Positions 23,451-33,265 are shown, counted from the first letter of the stretch. The stretch: 40,405 bases of DNA from JABCYV01 sp963696025 (GCA_963696025.1 CAVOII010000008.1:1-40405); one strand, 5' to 3'. Notes: generated from the sequence alone by a model not told the origin. A program made the numbers and translations.

Positions 23451-24587
23451 TCACTTTGTCAGTGGCAGACTGACCGACTTGCCGGTCTGAGCGGACTGTC
23501 GTGCTGCATCCAGAATCTCGGACACGGTCATGTTGGTGTTCAGAGACGACAGGCTATTTCCTTCCTCAATGCCTCCGTTCAAGACCGCAGCCAGGTAGTG
23601 CAAAGGATCGTCGTACGGCGCGGTGAGGCTCTCTCCCTTCAGCATCCTGCCTTCGGACTCATTCGCCTTTCGGACCTCGATGCGCTCGGAGTCGATTGCC
23701 TTGGCATAGCCGGTACGGCCATACACATCCATCTGCTTCAGGCCGAAAGGCCAATTCCAGGAGGCCTGAACAATGGCAACCGCATTTTTATAGCTGAGGA
23801 CGATGTCTGCCTCATCGTCTACCTGGGGATACAGGTTCGGTTGCAACTGCTTGGTCACCGCTGTTACGGATAGCGGAGTTTCGCCATCCATCAGCCAGGT
23901 CATGAGATTCGCGCCATAGCAGCCGAAGTCGAACAGAGCTCCGGCACCGTTCTGCTTCGGATCGATGAGGAACGAGAGGAACTCAGGGGGGACCCCGATC
24001 AGCTTGGGTCCCGGATGGCCGTCACGAAAGACGGTCTTTACGATTGGCCCCAAAACGTCCTCCTTCAGCAGATGGAACGCTGCCGAATTGCTTGCGTACC
24101 AGGACGTTTCCAAGTTGACGAGCACATGGATCTTGCCGCGGTGCGTGGCGTCCCGAATGGCCAGCGCATCTTTGTAGCTGATGGCCAGCGGCTTCTCCAC
24201 CATTACATGTACGCCCAATGCGGCACACTCCTCAATCACTCGTCTGTGCTCACTCGGGGCGGTGAAGACCAGCACCGCTCGAGGATGCGATTGCAAAACC
24301 ATTTCTTGAATGCTGCGGAAGTGCAAGCTCGCCGGCAAATGATAGCGCTGGGCATACGAGTCGAAGAGGTGCTGGTCGGACTCAACAATCCCAACGACCT
24401 GAACATCGGGGCGATTTAGAATTCCGCCGGCTGGCGTCAGCGAGCCGCCCTTCAGAAAACCCTCGACATGACCGTGAACCAGACCAACGATGCCTATTTT
24501 CATTGGAGAACCTGGAACGGCGGCAGGCGCAGCGGCGTTCGCGTGAACAGCAAGGAAGGTAAACATCAGCACAAGAATCTGTTTCAT
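23451..24587 (-). CDS. Exported Gfo/Idh/MocA-family oxidoreductase
   Basis: The 378-residue protein has a signal peptide (MKQILVLMFTFLAVHANAAA). A Rossmann NAD(P)-binding fold follows (MKIGIVGLVHGHVEGF), then the family motif HVMVEKPLA and the C-terminal Gfo/Idh alpha/beta domain (GALFDFGCYGANLMTWL). Family members oxidise or reduce sugars, inositol or related compounds. Exported members have been seen in glycan-degrading bacteria. The start at 24587 is chosen because it yields a clean signal peptide; the longer frame to 24692 adds no family sequence and runs into repeat R3. Confidence 0.87.
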   Translation of the reverse strand: MKQILVLMFTFLAVHANAAAPAAVPGSPMKIGIVGLVHGHVEGFLKGGSLTPAGGILNRPDVQVVGIVESDQHLFDSYAQRYHLPASLHFRSIQEMVLQSHPRAVLVFTAPSEHRRVIEECAALGVHVMVEKPLAISYKDALAIRDATHRGKIHVLVNLETSWYASNSAAFHLLKEDVLGPIVKTVFRDGHPGPKLIGVPPEFLSFLIDPKQNGAGALFDFGCYGANLMTWLMDGETPLSVTAVTKQLQPNLYPQVDDEADIVLSYKNAVAIVQASWNWPFGLKQMDVYGRTGYAKAIDSERIEVRKANESEGRMLKGESLTAPYDDPLHYLAAVLNGGIEEGNSLSSLNTNMTVSEILDAARQSAQTGKSVSLPLTK

Positions 24588-24686
24588 AATGTCGCTCTTC
24601 AACCAAGCAGGAAAACGCACCCGCAAAAGAGCCGCGACCAAATCGGACTGCTCACTTTTTTCTATGGAACGCGCCTTTCCTCGATT

Positions 24687-24742
24687 ATGCACGTATCATG
24701 GGCAAACCTTCCATAATCCGGTAAGGTAAGGTTTGCCGACGA
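24687..24742 (+). repeat. 56-bp double-hairpin repeat R3
   Basis: Here the palindrome arms are GGCAAACC and GGTTTGCC, where R4 has GGCAACCC and GGGTTGCC. Both arms changed together. It sits between divergent gene starts (24587 minus, 24803 plus), so it cannot act simply as a terminator. Confidence 0.85.
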
Positions 24743-24802
24743 TACACCCGGAATCGTCGCATCCGCTGCAACGTGCTGCACGGTCTATAATTGCGCTCAC
24801 GG

Positions 24803-27440
24803 ATGGCTCTTGCTCCTGGGACGAAGCTCGGGCCGTATGAGATCCAATCGCCGTTGGGAGCAGGCGGCATGGGCGAGGTGTACCGTGCGCGCGACACCCG
24901 GCTAGGTAGAGATGTAGCCATCAAAGTCTTGACATCGCATCTTTCTTCCGATCCTGATCTGAAAGTGCGCTTCGAACGGGAAGCCAAAGCGATCTCGGCT
25001 CTGAGCCACCCGCATATCTGCCATCTTTATGACGTCGGTTCGCAGGAAGGGCACCGATTATCTGGTGATGGAACTGCTGGACGGCGTGTCGCTCGCCGAC
25101 CGGCTGCAAAGAGGTCCGTTGCCCCTTAAGCAAGCGCTGCAATACGGGATTGAGATTGCCGAGGCACTGGAAAAGGCGCACACCAGCGGAATTCTTCATC
25201 GCGACTTGAAGCCCGGGAACATCATGCTCACCAAGTCCGGCGCGAAGCTGTTGGATTTTGGATTAGCCAAGCCGGCCCCGAATGCAGGTGAGATGGCTTC
25301 CGGTTCGATGGCGACCATGAGCAAACCGCTGACCGTACAAGGCACAGTCCTGGGGACATTTCAATACATGGCTCCGGAACAGGTGCAGGGGCATGAGGCG
25401 GATGCGCGCTCCGACCTGTTTGCTCTGGGAGCGGTTTTGTATGAGATGGTGACGGGCAGGCGGGCGTTCTCGGGCAAAAGCCAGATCAGTGTGATGAGCG
25501 CGATTCTGGAGAAAGAGCCTGAGCCGGTCTCGTCGGGGCAGCCCCTGGCGTCGCCTGCCCTGGATCATGTGATTCAACGGGCATTGGCCAAAGATCCCAA
25601 CGACCGTTGGCAAACGGCTCGCGATCTCATCCAGGAACTGAAATGGAGTGCCGAAAGTGCAGTGCCCACAAGCGGTGGCATCCCGACGGCACCACAAAGA
25701 AGAACCCGGGAAGCGATACCCTGGCTCGTCTCGGGTGTACTCGGCGTGATTCTGATTGCCGGGGCGATTTGGTGGCGAAATTCGAGGCCGGCAGCGGAAT
25801 CCATGTATTTTCCCGCGCCGCTGTCGTTTCCCGCCACCGACATCGCTGTCGCTCCGAACGGACACACCATCGCGGTAGTCGCGTATCAGGAATCCGCAAG
25901 AAAGAATGTGCTCTGGATTTACGAGCTGGGATCGCACAGCGCCAGAAGCCTGGCTGGCACCGAGGGCGCCACCTATCCATTCTGGTCGGCCGACGGACTC
26001 TCTCTCGCATTCTTCGCCGACGCGCAATTGAAGAAGGTAGAGGTATCGGGTGGTCCCGTGCAGACGATCTGCGATGCCCCCGGGGGCCGCGGCGGCACCT
26101 GGAACAAAGAGGGGGTAATCGTTCTTGCACCGAATACCAACGTAGGCCTGTATCAAGTGCCGGCGTCGGGCGGAACACCCACGCAGCTGGCCGCTTTTGA
26201 TAAGAGTCGAGGAGAAGATAGCATGCGCTGGCCCGTGTTTCTGCCCGATGGAAAGCATTATCTGTATCTGGCCGCTAATTTTACCGGACTGAAAGGCGTG
26301 AACGCTATCTACGTGGGTTCGCTGGGTTCGCACGAAAAGCGCTTCGTGGTGGAAGCGACCGCGAACGCGGCCTATGCCGCGCCGGGGTACCTGCTGTTTT
26401 ACAGAGACAAAACTCTGCTGGCCCAGCCCTTCGATCTGAAACGTTTCGCCTTGACAGGAGAAACAACCACCATTCTGCCTGAGATCCAGTTTCTGCCGCA
26501 GGTCAAACGGGCGGTTTTTGCGGTCTCCGATCACGGCCTGCTGGTCGCTCAAAGCGGCACCGAGGCCGCCCTTTCCCAGCCGGTGTGGTTCGACCGAAAG
26601 GGAAATGCGCTGGGTTCGGTGGGCAAGCCCGATGTCTATGGCAACGTGTTTCTGGCTCCCCATGGAAGATCGGTGGCCGTTGACAAGACCGATATGGGCA
26701 GCCTGAACATTGACATTTGGACGTATGAACTGCAGCGCGATGGCGCTAAGCGGTTGACCTTCGATCCCGCTATTGACGCGGTGCCCGTCTGGAGCCCTGA
26801 TGCCTCCCGGCTGGTGTTTTCCTCCAATCGCCAGCTCTTGTTCGGTCTGTACGTGAAGGACTCCGATGGCGCCCACGATGAGAAGAGCATCGTGCAGGAA
26901 GAGCTCGCCGACATTCCGAGTGACTGGTCCAGAGATGGAAAGTACATCCTGTACTGCCGGGGCACGGACCTGTGGTTCGTCACTTTCCCGGAGCTCAAGA
27001 GCAGCCAGTTCCTGCAAGCGCCTTCCGTCCTCAGCAACGGCCAATTCTCGCCCGACGAAAAATGGGTGGCGTACGCGTCCAACGAGACCGGCAAGTGGCA
27101 GATTTACGTGACCTCGTTTCCAGAAGGGCGCGGCAAATGGCAAGTCTCGACGGGCGGAGGAGAACAACCCCGGTGGCGCGGCGACGGCAAAGAGCTGTTT
27201 TATCTCTCCCTGGACCGGAAGATGATGGCCGCCTCCGTTACGACAGGGACTCATTTCGATGCCGGCGCGCCCGTCGTGCTTTTCCAGAGCACGCCCCGCC
27301 AGCCCGTTATGGTTCATGACTTGTTCGTATACGACGTGAGTCGCGATGGGCAGCGATTCCTGATCAACACACAAGTGAAACAGGCGGACACCGCACCCAT
27401 GTCTGTGATTCTGAACTGGCCCGCGAAGCTGGGCAAATGA
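24803..27440 (+). CDS. Ser/Thr protein kinase with TM helix and WD40-like propeller (one-base frameshift)
   Basis: The reconstructed protein is about 878 residues. It has an N-terminal kinase (GAGGMGEVYRARD loop, AIKVL Lys, HRDLKPGN catalytic loop, DFGLAK, MAPEQVQG), one membrane helix (WLVSGVLGVILIAGAIWW) and an extracytoplasmic TolB/PD40-type beta-propeller (repeated SPDxSRLVFSS-like blades). A GGG at 25049-25051 has one base too many: before it the frame ends LYDVGSQEG, after it sense resumes as GTDYLVMELLDG. The larger open piece (25029-27440) lacks the ATP-binding lobe and could not be an active kinase alone. This is either a consensus error or a recent inactivation. Such kinases are abundant in Acidobacteriota. 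Confidence 0.85.
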
Positions 27441-27468
27441 GGCTCCTAACTAACCGCGACACACAATT

Positions 27469-27524
27469 GCTCCCGGATCACGGGCAACCCTTCCGTAATC
27501 CGGTAAGGTAAGGGTTGCCGACCA
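27469..27524 (+). repeat. 56-bp double-hairpin repeat R4
   Basis: This is the best-paired copy: CCCGGATCACGGG hairpin, then GGCAACCCTT/AAGGGTTGCC arms. It lies between the convergent kinase and DUF4386 genes and could act as a two-way terminator there. Confidence 0.85.
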
Positions 27525-27576
27525 CTCGCTCGGAATCCGTCGAACGTGAAACCCAACGGCAGGAGTTCGGCTCACT

Positions 27577-28272
27577 TTATGCTGCGGTTCCCAATGGTTG
27601 ATCCTTTGCTCCCCTAATCAAAAGCCACAAGATAATCGCTGGTTCGCCCAAGGTCAGCGGGACGTTCGCGATTCGGCCCACGAGGTTCGCGTAACTGGGC
27701 AGAAGCAACGGCGTAAGACTATCCGCCAAGTAGCCGAAGCACGCCGCGATCAGCAGTACGCCTAGGATGCGGGGAAGGAAACCCGACTTAAATACAAGCA
27801 GCCCGAAGAAGAAAAGCCATGGGCCAAAGATCCAGCCGATAACGTACCCGTAGCGATGCAAATCGAGGAACAGCATGGCCATGGCTTCGCGTTGTGGCTG
27901 GCCCAATACCGACTGGAAGTCCGCACCGCGCAAAAGCGCAAGGGCAGCGATCTCGTTTAGCACATTCACGCACATAATGGGAACGAAGGCCAGACCCAGA
28001 ATCACCATCAGCGAAGCGTGCGTCTTGTTCACCCCGCCGAGTAATCGGTACAGAACCCAGAGCAGGAAGATAAATTCGACCGCACAGATCAGTTCGGAGA
28101 CGATGCCGAGGCGGAAAAGCCTCTCGGAAGCGAGGATGTTGTTGGCGGTTGCAGCCGCGTTACCAGATACGATCAGTCTGCTGGGGACATAAATGATGCC
28201 GAAGAAGCCGGTCACCCCGTTCACTAGGTACAGCAGGCCTGCGATCCTTGCTGTCTTTTTGGTTGAGTTCAC
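27577..28272 (-). CDS. DUF4386-family membrane protein
   Basis: The 231-residue protein has about six membrane helices. The DUF4386 N-terminal hallmark STKKTARIAGLLYLVNGVTG is followed by IYVPSRLIVSGNAAATANNI, and the middle carries AMLFLDLHRYGYVIGWIFG. Function is unknown. The start is GTG at 28272, with only 3 bp between it and the end of IS copy 2. Its native promoter and ribosome site have therefore been displaced, and expression now depends on IS-derived DNA. Confidence 0.85.
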   Translation of the reverse strand: MNSTKKTARIAGLLYLVNGVTGFFGIIYVPSRLIVSGNAAATANNILASERLFRLGIVSELICAVEFIFLLWVLYRLLGGVNKTHASLMVILGLAFVPIMCVNVLNEIAALALLRGADFQSVLGQPQREAMAMLFLDLHRYGYVIGWIFGPWLFFFGLLVFKSGFLPRILGVLLIAACFGYLADSLTPLLLPSYANLVGRIANVPLTLGEPAIILWLLIRGAKDQPLGTAA

Positions 28273-28275
28273 GAG

Positions 28276-29580
28276 CCTGTGGCTGGCGAATTGTTATTTC
28301 GCCCATAATTCATTGGAATTTCCCGTCCTGCTAGGATTCTGTGATCCGCGATCTGCTCGTCCTTTTCATCCATTTCATCGCTACCCTGGCTCGCTTGCTC
28401 AGACCTGGCGGTGCCCGTTCCATCGTTGCCGAGTCGCTTCTGCTCAAGCATCAACTCCTGATCCTGAATCGCTCCCGGCAACGAGCGCCGAATCTGTCCG
28501 CGTCGGACCGGATCCTTGCCGGCTGGCTGACGCTGTGGCTGCGTCCCACTCGCCTGCTCCGGTCTGCCATTGTGCTGAAGCCCTCAACCCTGCTGGGCCT
28601 TCACCAAGCCATGTGCAAGCAAAAATACCGCATGCTGTTCTCACCCAATCACAATCGCAAGCCCGGCCCGAAGGGACCGAGTGCAGAACTCGTCCATGCG
28701 ATCGTCGAAATGAAGCAACGCAATCCCCGCTGGGGTGGTCCGCGAATCGCTGAACAGATCACCTTGGCCTTCAACCTTGCAATCGACAAAGACGTGGTTC
28801 GAAGGATTCTCGCCCCTCACCACTGGCCGGGACAGAGCCCGGGCGGGCCTTCCTGGCTGACTTTCCTCGGCCACATGAAAGAAAGCCTCTGGAGTATGGA
28901 TCTGTTCCGCTGTGAGTCGGTAACCGCGGACCCACTGGGTCCTGGTTGTTATGGATCAATACACGCGACGGGTCATTGGTTTCGGCGTCCATGCTGGCAC
29001 GGTCGATGGGGTCGCACTCTGTCGCATGTTTAACCGCGCCATTCGAGGTCAACGCTGGTTGCCAAAGTACCTCAGCTCCGACCATGATCCTCTCTATAAG
29101 TTCCACCAATGGCAAGCCAATCTGCGGATCCTGGAGGTGACAGAAATCAAGACCGTCCCCTACGTTCCCCTGTCTCATCCCTTCGTGGAAAGGCTCATTG
29201 GCACCATTCGACGCGAATATTTGGATCACATGTTGTTCTGGACGAGTGCAGATCTCGAGAATAAACTGCTGGATTTCAGGACCTACTTCAACCACCATCG
29301 CACCCATCACTCACGGGAAGGGCGAACGCCGGATATGCCAGTGTCACCACCCGTCGCCAATCTGCGCTCGTTTCGCTGGCAACCACACTGTCGAGGCCTA
29401 TATCAGACACCCATGGCCGCTTGAGTTTTCAAAGATGTGCGCTTCCTGCGATATGCAGGTCTCCGTGGGCAAAAACTCGGAATGAAATCATTCGCGTTGG
29501 AGTTCTTCAGTTCTTCATCGCAGCGCGTTTCGTGAATCTAGCCGTTTCACTGCCTCAGTATCAATTCGCCAGCCGACAGG
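28276..29580 (+). mobile_element. IS copy 2 (rve-type transposase), full length
   Basis: The left end CCTGTGGCTGGCGAATTG (28276-28293) is matched by the inverted right end CAATTCGCCAGCCGACAGG (29562-29580), with one extra base in the right arm. The unit is about 1305 bp with one transposase frame. Termini could be TGT...ACA two bases further in, as in IS3/IS481-type elements. I see no target-site duplication. The 29581-29816 stretch beyond the right end holds no gene I can support. Confidence 0.85.
28341..29424 (+). pseudogene. Transposase of IS copy 2 (two-base deletion)
   Basis: The frame opens as in copy 1 and passes codon AAG where copy 1 has TAG. It loses two bases between 28925 and 28926 (copy 1 has TT at 18430-18431), so the DDE core after SMDLFRCESV is out of frame with the N-terminus. 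The second frame ends in the C-terminus LRSFRWQPHCRGLYQTPMAA, the ending I associate with this transposase family. A composite of copies 1 and 2 restores a complete 360-residue protein. Confidence 0.85.
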
Positions 29581-29816
29581 ATTGGTCAACACTTCGGGGT
29601 TTCTCTGTACGATCTGAAAGCGTCTCAAACGAATCGGGAATCGCTCCCCACCCTAGACCAAGCCCACGCGTGGACCGCGTCCCCGCAGGTGACGTACATG
29701 TTTCCAGAATGGACTGGGCTGCCGCGAGCAGAATCAAAACCCAAGGTTACCTGATTTGAGATCATCTTCGTGGAGGAACAAAAGCACGTGACCTGGCGAC
29801 GATCTGCTTGAAGCCT

Positions 29817-30407
29817 CTATTTGGCTGGGGATTGCGTCAGGTGCGGATACCAATATCTCTGATGACAGTGTTCGCAGGCGTTGTCAATCTGCTCCCCGCT
29901 CTCCAGCACTTTCGCCGGGTCCTTCGCGTCTGCCGCATTGATCGCCAGGGTCGCGGCGTCATGCAGGCCATGAGCAAGTGCGATCCAAGCCTGGCGGTCC
30001 TGATTGATCAGGGTCTCGATCTGCTCAGGCTGGAGCTCGATGCCCTGATTGTTCCGTTCTCCAGGTTTCGCGACGCGGCGTCCTGGAATCTGTAGAAGGT
30101 TTGAGGCTTCGAGCAGTTGAAGGGCACTCCAGCGAACCGTGGTCCATTCTTCAGCGGTGTGAGGCGCCTTCTCTTCCTTGCCTTTCGTAGTTATCGTTGT
30201 CGCGACGGAGTTCCAGATTGTGTCCGCCGCAGGATCGACGATGCCGTCCATCAGATCCCTGATTGTCGTTGTCGGACGGTATTCGGCCTCGGGCTTCTGT
30301 TTAGCGCAGCTCACGCAAAACGCAAGATAAACCAAAGCCCGAAGCAACGGCAACCGTCGCATGGATTCTGCTAATCGTGACCAGCGGGGTGATCGCGTTC
30401 GCCTCAT
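29817..30407 (-). CDS. Cytochrome c'-like exported heme protein
   Basis: The 196-residue protein has a hydrophobic N-terminal export segment (LLRALVYLAFCVSC, possibly a lipoprotein signal), helical regions and a single heme motif CEHCH near the C-terminus (NACEHCHQRYWYP). A C-terminal CxxCH is typical of the four-helix cytochrome c' fold. The ATG at 30407 overlaps the stop of the propeller gene (ATGA) and is preferred; a second ATG at 30362 would give a shorter signal. As the last gene of the operon it probably carries or binds electrons or gas ligands in the periplasm. Confidence 0.65.
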   Translation of the reverse strand: MRRTRSPRWSRLAESMRRLPLLRALVYLAFCVSCAKQKPEAEYRPTTTIRDLMDGIVDPAADTIWNSVATTITTKGKEEKAPHTAEEWTTVRWSALQLLEASNLLQIPGRRVAKPGERNNQGIELQPEQIETLINQDRQAWIALAHGLHDAATLAINAADAKDPAKVLESGEQIDNACEHCHQRYWYPHLTQSPAK

Positions 30408-32320
30408 TGTCCGCCTGAAGGGTGTTCGGTCTGATCCGCCGGCACATTAATGGCAAGCACAAACCGTTGCCCGTCGCGGCTGACCGCGCCGAGGTTGTCT
30501 TCGACGGGGCCGGGAACCCTGAACAGCACTTTGGGCGCACCAACCCGGAACGTTGAAGTAGTCTCTACCTCAGCGGCCATCATCACCACGTCGTCGGAAT
30601 CCAGCTCCTGCCCGCGGAAGAGAATCTCCATGCCGTCGTCGCGCCAGTACAGTATGGAAACAACGGCTTCGTTCGACATCCTAGGCACGCCATCCTTCGA
30701 CACCTGCCATTTCTTCTCGTCCACGGGCTTGGCGGCATCGAAGGGGCGAACATAAACTTCGAAGCGTTCCGGCTTGGCCTCGTCCGACCGGTAAGCGATA
30801 AAGCGGCCATCGAGAGATAGCCTGCCGGTCTCATTATCAAACTCGTCCCGGAGATAGTCGACGGGGTTGCGCGCCGGCAGATCGTTCACCGTCAGCGGTA
30901 CGAGCAGCACGACTCCTCCGGAGCCGCACACGAGAAATTTTCCATCCGGGGAAATGTCACTGAGACCCACAAACGCGCCTGGCGTGTAGCGGAATACCAG
31001 TTCCTCTTTGCCGGTCCCGTCTGCGGCCTTTCGATAGACAGGCCAGTCGCCGTCCAGCAAGGCGGAATAAAAGATGTACTTTCCGTCCGGTGACCACAGG
31101 GGTGTGACCTTAAACCGCGTGTCGTCGGAGATGCGCGTGGCTTTGGCCGTGTCGATATCGACCACCCAAAGGTCCCGTTGGCCGGTCTTGACATCCTGCT
31201 TCATCACCAGCAGGCGATTGCCCTCAGGGGAAAAGGCTGGTTGGGAATACAGAGCCGGCTCACCCACTTTCTTGACCGCCTGTCCTTTGCGATCGAAGAT
31301 CGTGATCTGCTGGAGCTGCTGGCCCCGCGCCGGTGGAAGGACGAGGAATCGATCTCCGTCGCCGCTGATGTACATCAGGTCGTCCGGAACGGGAACAGCT
31401 TGGCGGAACAGCAACCGGGGCTTGTTGAACGAGAATGATGGCGAGGTGCTGACTTCGGCGGCCATAATTGACCGGTCGCGGGCCATATAGTACAGCCCTT
31501 TGCCGCCGCCAACCCAGAATCCGGGGCTGAAGCTGCCGTCAGAAATCTGCCACGGGCCATCTTTCGCCGCGGGATCGGTGGAACGGACGAAAATCTCGCC
31601 CTTGTCCTTCTTGTCCAGGAGGAAATAGGACAGGTAGCGGCCATCTGGAGAAAAGTGCGAGTCGAAAATGCGCAAATCGCTGTGAAAGATCTCGATCGGG
31701 TTGCGATCGGGACCGCCCTCAAGCTTCAGGATGTAGAGATCTCCTCCCTTAATGTCGGAAATGGAGAACGCCAGGAACCGCCCATCCAGGGACCAGTCGC
31801 TCAGATCCATGAAAGCGCCGGGATTGATGTACAGGAGTTCCTCGGAGCCTTGGCCAGTCGGGGCTTGCGCATAGATCCCCTCCTTCCCCCCGCGCATGGC
31901 GACGTAAGCCAGCCTCTTGCTGTCCGGCGACCAGACGGGCGCAAAGACGAAATCTCTCCTGGCGCTGGTGGTGAGCCGCTTTTCTGCGCCTGTCCCCATA
32001 TCGAAGACAAAGAGGTCGAAGCTCTCGTTGTCCAAGTCTTGCTTGATGGCGGCCACGCGCTTGCCGTCCGGAGACAAGACCGCGCTGTCATACATCGCCC
32101 GCTGGCCGAGCTTGCCTGTCTGCTTGCCGTAGCGGTCTAGGAAGGTAAGGACCGAGGCCTTGTTCTGGAATGTCTGGGCGTTCCGCTTGGCCCTGGCTTC
32201 GGCAACGTCTTTGGACTTAGCTTCGGCGTTGAGGCCCTGGCCGGCAACCTGGGGGGCGTTCTGGGCAAGACAGAGAGAGGTGGCGGTCAAAATGACCGCC
32301 ATGTGCGCAGAAATCTTCAT
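30404..32320 (-). CDS. Periplasmic TolB-like WD40/PD40 beta-propeller protein
   Basis: The 638-residue protein has a signal peptide (MKISAHMAVILTATSLCLAQ) and many PD40-type blades with the signature W-S-P-D-G/S-K-x-I/L (for example PVWSPDSKRLAYV, PLWSPDGKYIFYS). No peptidase domain follows. It resembles the sensor domain of the kinase at 24803 without the kinase. The start at 32320 gives the signal peptide. The role may be binding of a protein or glycan partner; the specific ligand is unknown. It is coupled to the cytochrome gene downstream. Confidence 0.8.
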   Translation of the reverse strand: MKISAHMAVILTATSLCLAQNAPQVAGQGLNAEAKSKDVAEARAKRNAQTFQNKASVLTFLDRYGKQTGKLGQRAMYDSAVLSPDGKRVAAIKQDLDNESFDLFVFDMGTGAEKRLTTSARRDFVFAPVWSPDSKRLAYVAMRGGKEGIYAQAPTGQGSEELLYINPGAFMDLSDWSLDGRFLAFSISDIKGGDLYILKLEGGPDRNPIEIFHSDLRIFDSHFSPDGRYLSYFLLDKKDKGEIFVRSTDPAAKDGPWQISDGSFSPGFWVGGGKGLYYMARDRSIMAAEVSTSPSFSFNKPRLLFRQAVPVPDDLMYISGDGDRFLVLPPARGQQLQQITIFDRKGQAVKKVGEPALYSQPAFSPEGNRLLVMKQDVKTGQRDLWVVDIDTAKATRISDDTRFKVTPLWSPDGKYIFYSALLDGDWPVYRKAADGTGKEELVFRYTPGAFVGLSDISPDGKFLVCGSGGVVLLVPLTVNDLPARNPVDYLRDEFDNETGRLSLDGRFIAYRSDEAKPERFEVYVRPFDAAKPVDEKKWQVSKDGVPRMSNEAVVSILYWRDDGMEILFRGQELDSDDVVMMAAEVETTSTFRVGAPKVLFRVPGPVEDNLGAVSRDGQRFVLAINVPADQTEHPSGGQ

Positions 32321-32354
32321 AGAAAACCCCACTTGCGCGCCCCGCGATTCGGGC

Positions 32355-32747
32355 TTAACAGTTCTGGGGGCATGCCGAGACGATTTTTCCATTGGACAAT
32401 GTGAACGTTCGGATGAGCCCGGAACGCGACTTGTCGCGGGCGCGGCTGATCTCCACGGTTACAGTCTTTCCAACGCTGTCCTCGAAATCAGGTTTGCCGA
32501 CATCGCGTATACGGAAAAAGCTGGGTGACGGGCCCTCAATCTGCCAGGTCTCGATCGCGCCGCCGGCACCTTTCACCTCGACCGTGAAGTATGTGTGGGG
32601 ATTGCGCCAATCGATGGCGGTCAACTTGCCTGTGACAGTGACCCGATCATTGAAGTCGAAGACCGCAGTCATGTTGTGGTGCGCCGAAGCTTGCCCGACC
32701 AGCAGCACGGCGAACACAAGTAGGAGTAGCGTGGCCCTGGAAGTCAT
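32355..32747 (-). CDS. DUF6152-family periplasmic protein
   Basis: The 130-residue protein has a signal peptide (TLLLLVFAVLLVGQASA) cut before HHNMTAVFDFND, followed by TGKLTAIDWRNPHTYFTVEV, characteristic of DUF6152. Function is unknown; the family often neighbours DUF6644 membrane proteins. The ATG at 32747 is preceded by an AGGAGG site and is chosen over the longer frame. It ends 34 bp before the propeller gene. Confidence 0.82.
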   Translation of the reverse strand: MTSRATLLLLVFAVLLVGQASAHHNMTAVFDFNDRVTVTGKLTAIDWRNPHTYFTVEVKGAGGAIETWQIEGPSPSFFRIRDVGKPDFEDSVGKTVTVEISRARDKSRSGLIRTFTLSNGKIVSACPQNC

Positions 32748-32784
32748 ACGATACCTCCTGGGGAATCGGTGTAGCATAGCGCGT

Positions 32785-33264
32785 CTAAGGAATAAAGGCA
32801 ATCGCCCGCCCGGCCCAGCCCACCCCGAACCAAAGGGTAAGTGAGAGGCAGGCCACGATGACGTTTACCGCCCATGGACGAGCGCCAGAGTCGGCCGCGG
32901 TAAATCTGCGGAGCACGCCGAAATGAAAGAGGAGCGCGCTGCAAAGAAGTGCCATCTTGAGGCGAAACGGATGGCTATCAACGTACTTTCCGGGGGTAGC
33001 CAGAAAGATCAGCAGCCCGGATGACATCAGGAGCACAATCGCGCCGACGGTCCAGGGCTTGAGCTGCCGCGCCAGCCAGGAAAGCCCGTAATCGCTCATG
33101 CTAAGGCCGGCTAAACGCAAATCCAGTACGACCACTGTGGCCAAAAGAACCGTGAGTCCCACCAGATGAAAGGATTGAACCGCGGGCATGCCGTACTTGC
33201 TGTCGCGGATGATGGCTATCGGCGCCCAGTTTGAAACGGATTGAAGAAGCGGGAGAAGAGACAT
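32785..33264 (-). CDS. DUF6644-family membrane protein (second copy)
   Basis: The 159-residue, four-to-five-helix protein (LVGLTVLLATVVVLDLRLAGL, LKPWTVGAIVLLMSSGLLIFL, MALLCSALLFHFGVL) is a paralogue of the adjacent gene at 33266. They share the S-H/FHLxxL...DLRLxGL region. The ATG at 33264 lies 1 bp after the upstream stop. Conserved His residues in helices could hold heme, but this is not shown. Confidence 0.78.
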   Translation of the reverse strand: MSLLPLLQSVSNWAPIAIIRDSKYGMPAVQSFHLVGLTVLLATVVVLDLRLAGLSMSDYGLSWLARQLKPWTVGAIVLLMSSGLLIFLATPGKYVDSHPFRLKMALLCSALLFHFGVLRRFTAADSGARPWAVNVIVACLSLTLWFGVGWAGRAIAFIP

Positions 33265-33265
33265 G

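Noticed and set aside
25263..27374. 703-codon open frame antisense to the kinase
   Set aside because: It mirrors the GC-rich codon pattern of the kinase gene, shows no family-like sequence and has no ribosome site. The sense strand has clear kinase and propeller motifs.
21305..27524. CRISPR-like reading of the four 56-bp repeats
   Set aside because: Spacing is 1.5-2.8 kb with genes between, not 30-40-bp spacers, and no cas genes are present.
21305..27524. Classical integron attC sites
   Set aside because: The palindrome ends do not match the GTTRRRY/RYYYAAC core rule, and the integrase lacks a recognisable integron-integrase patch. The cassette idea is kept only as a hypothesis.
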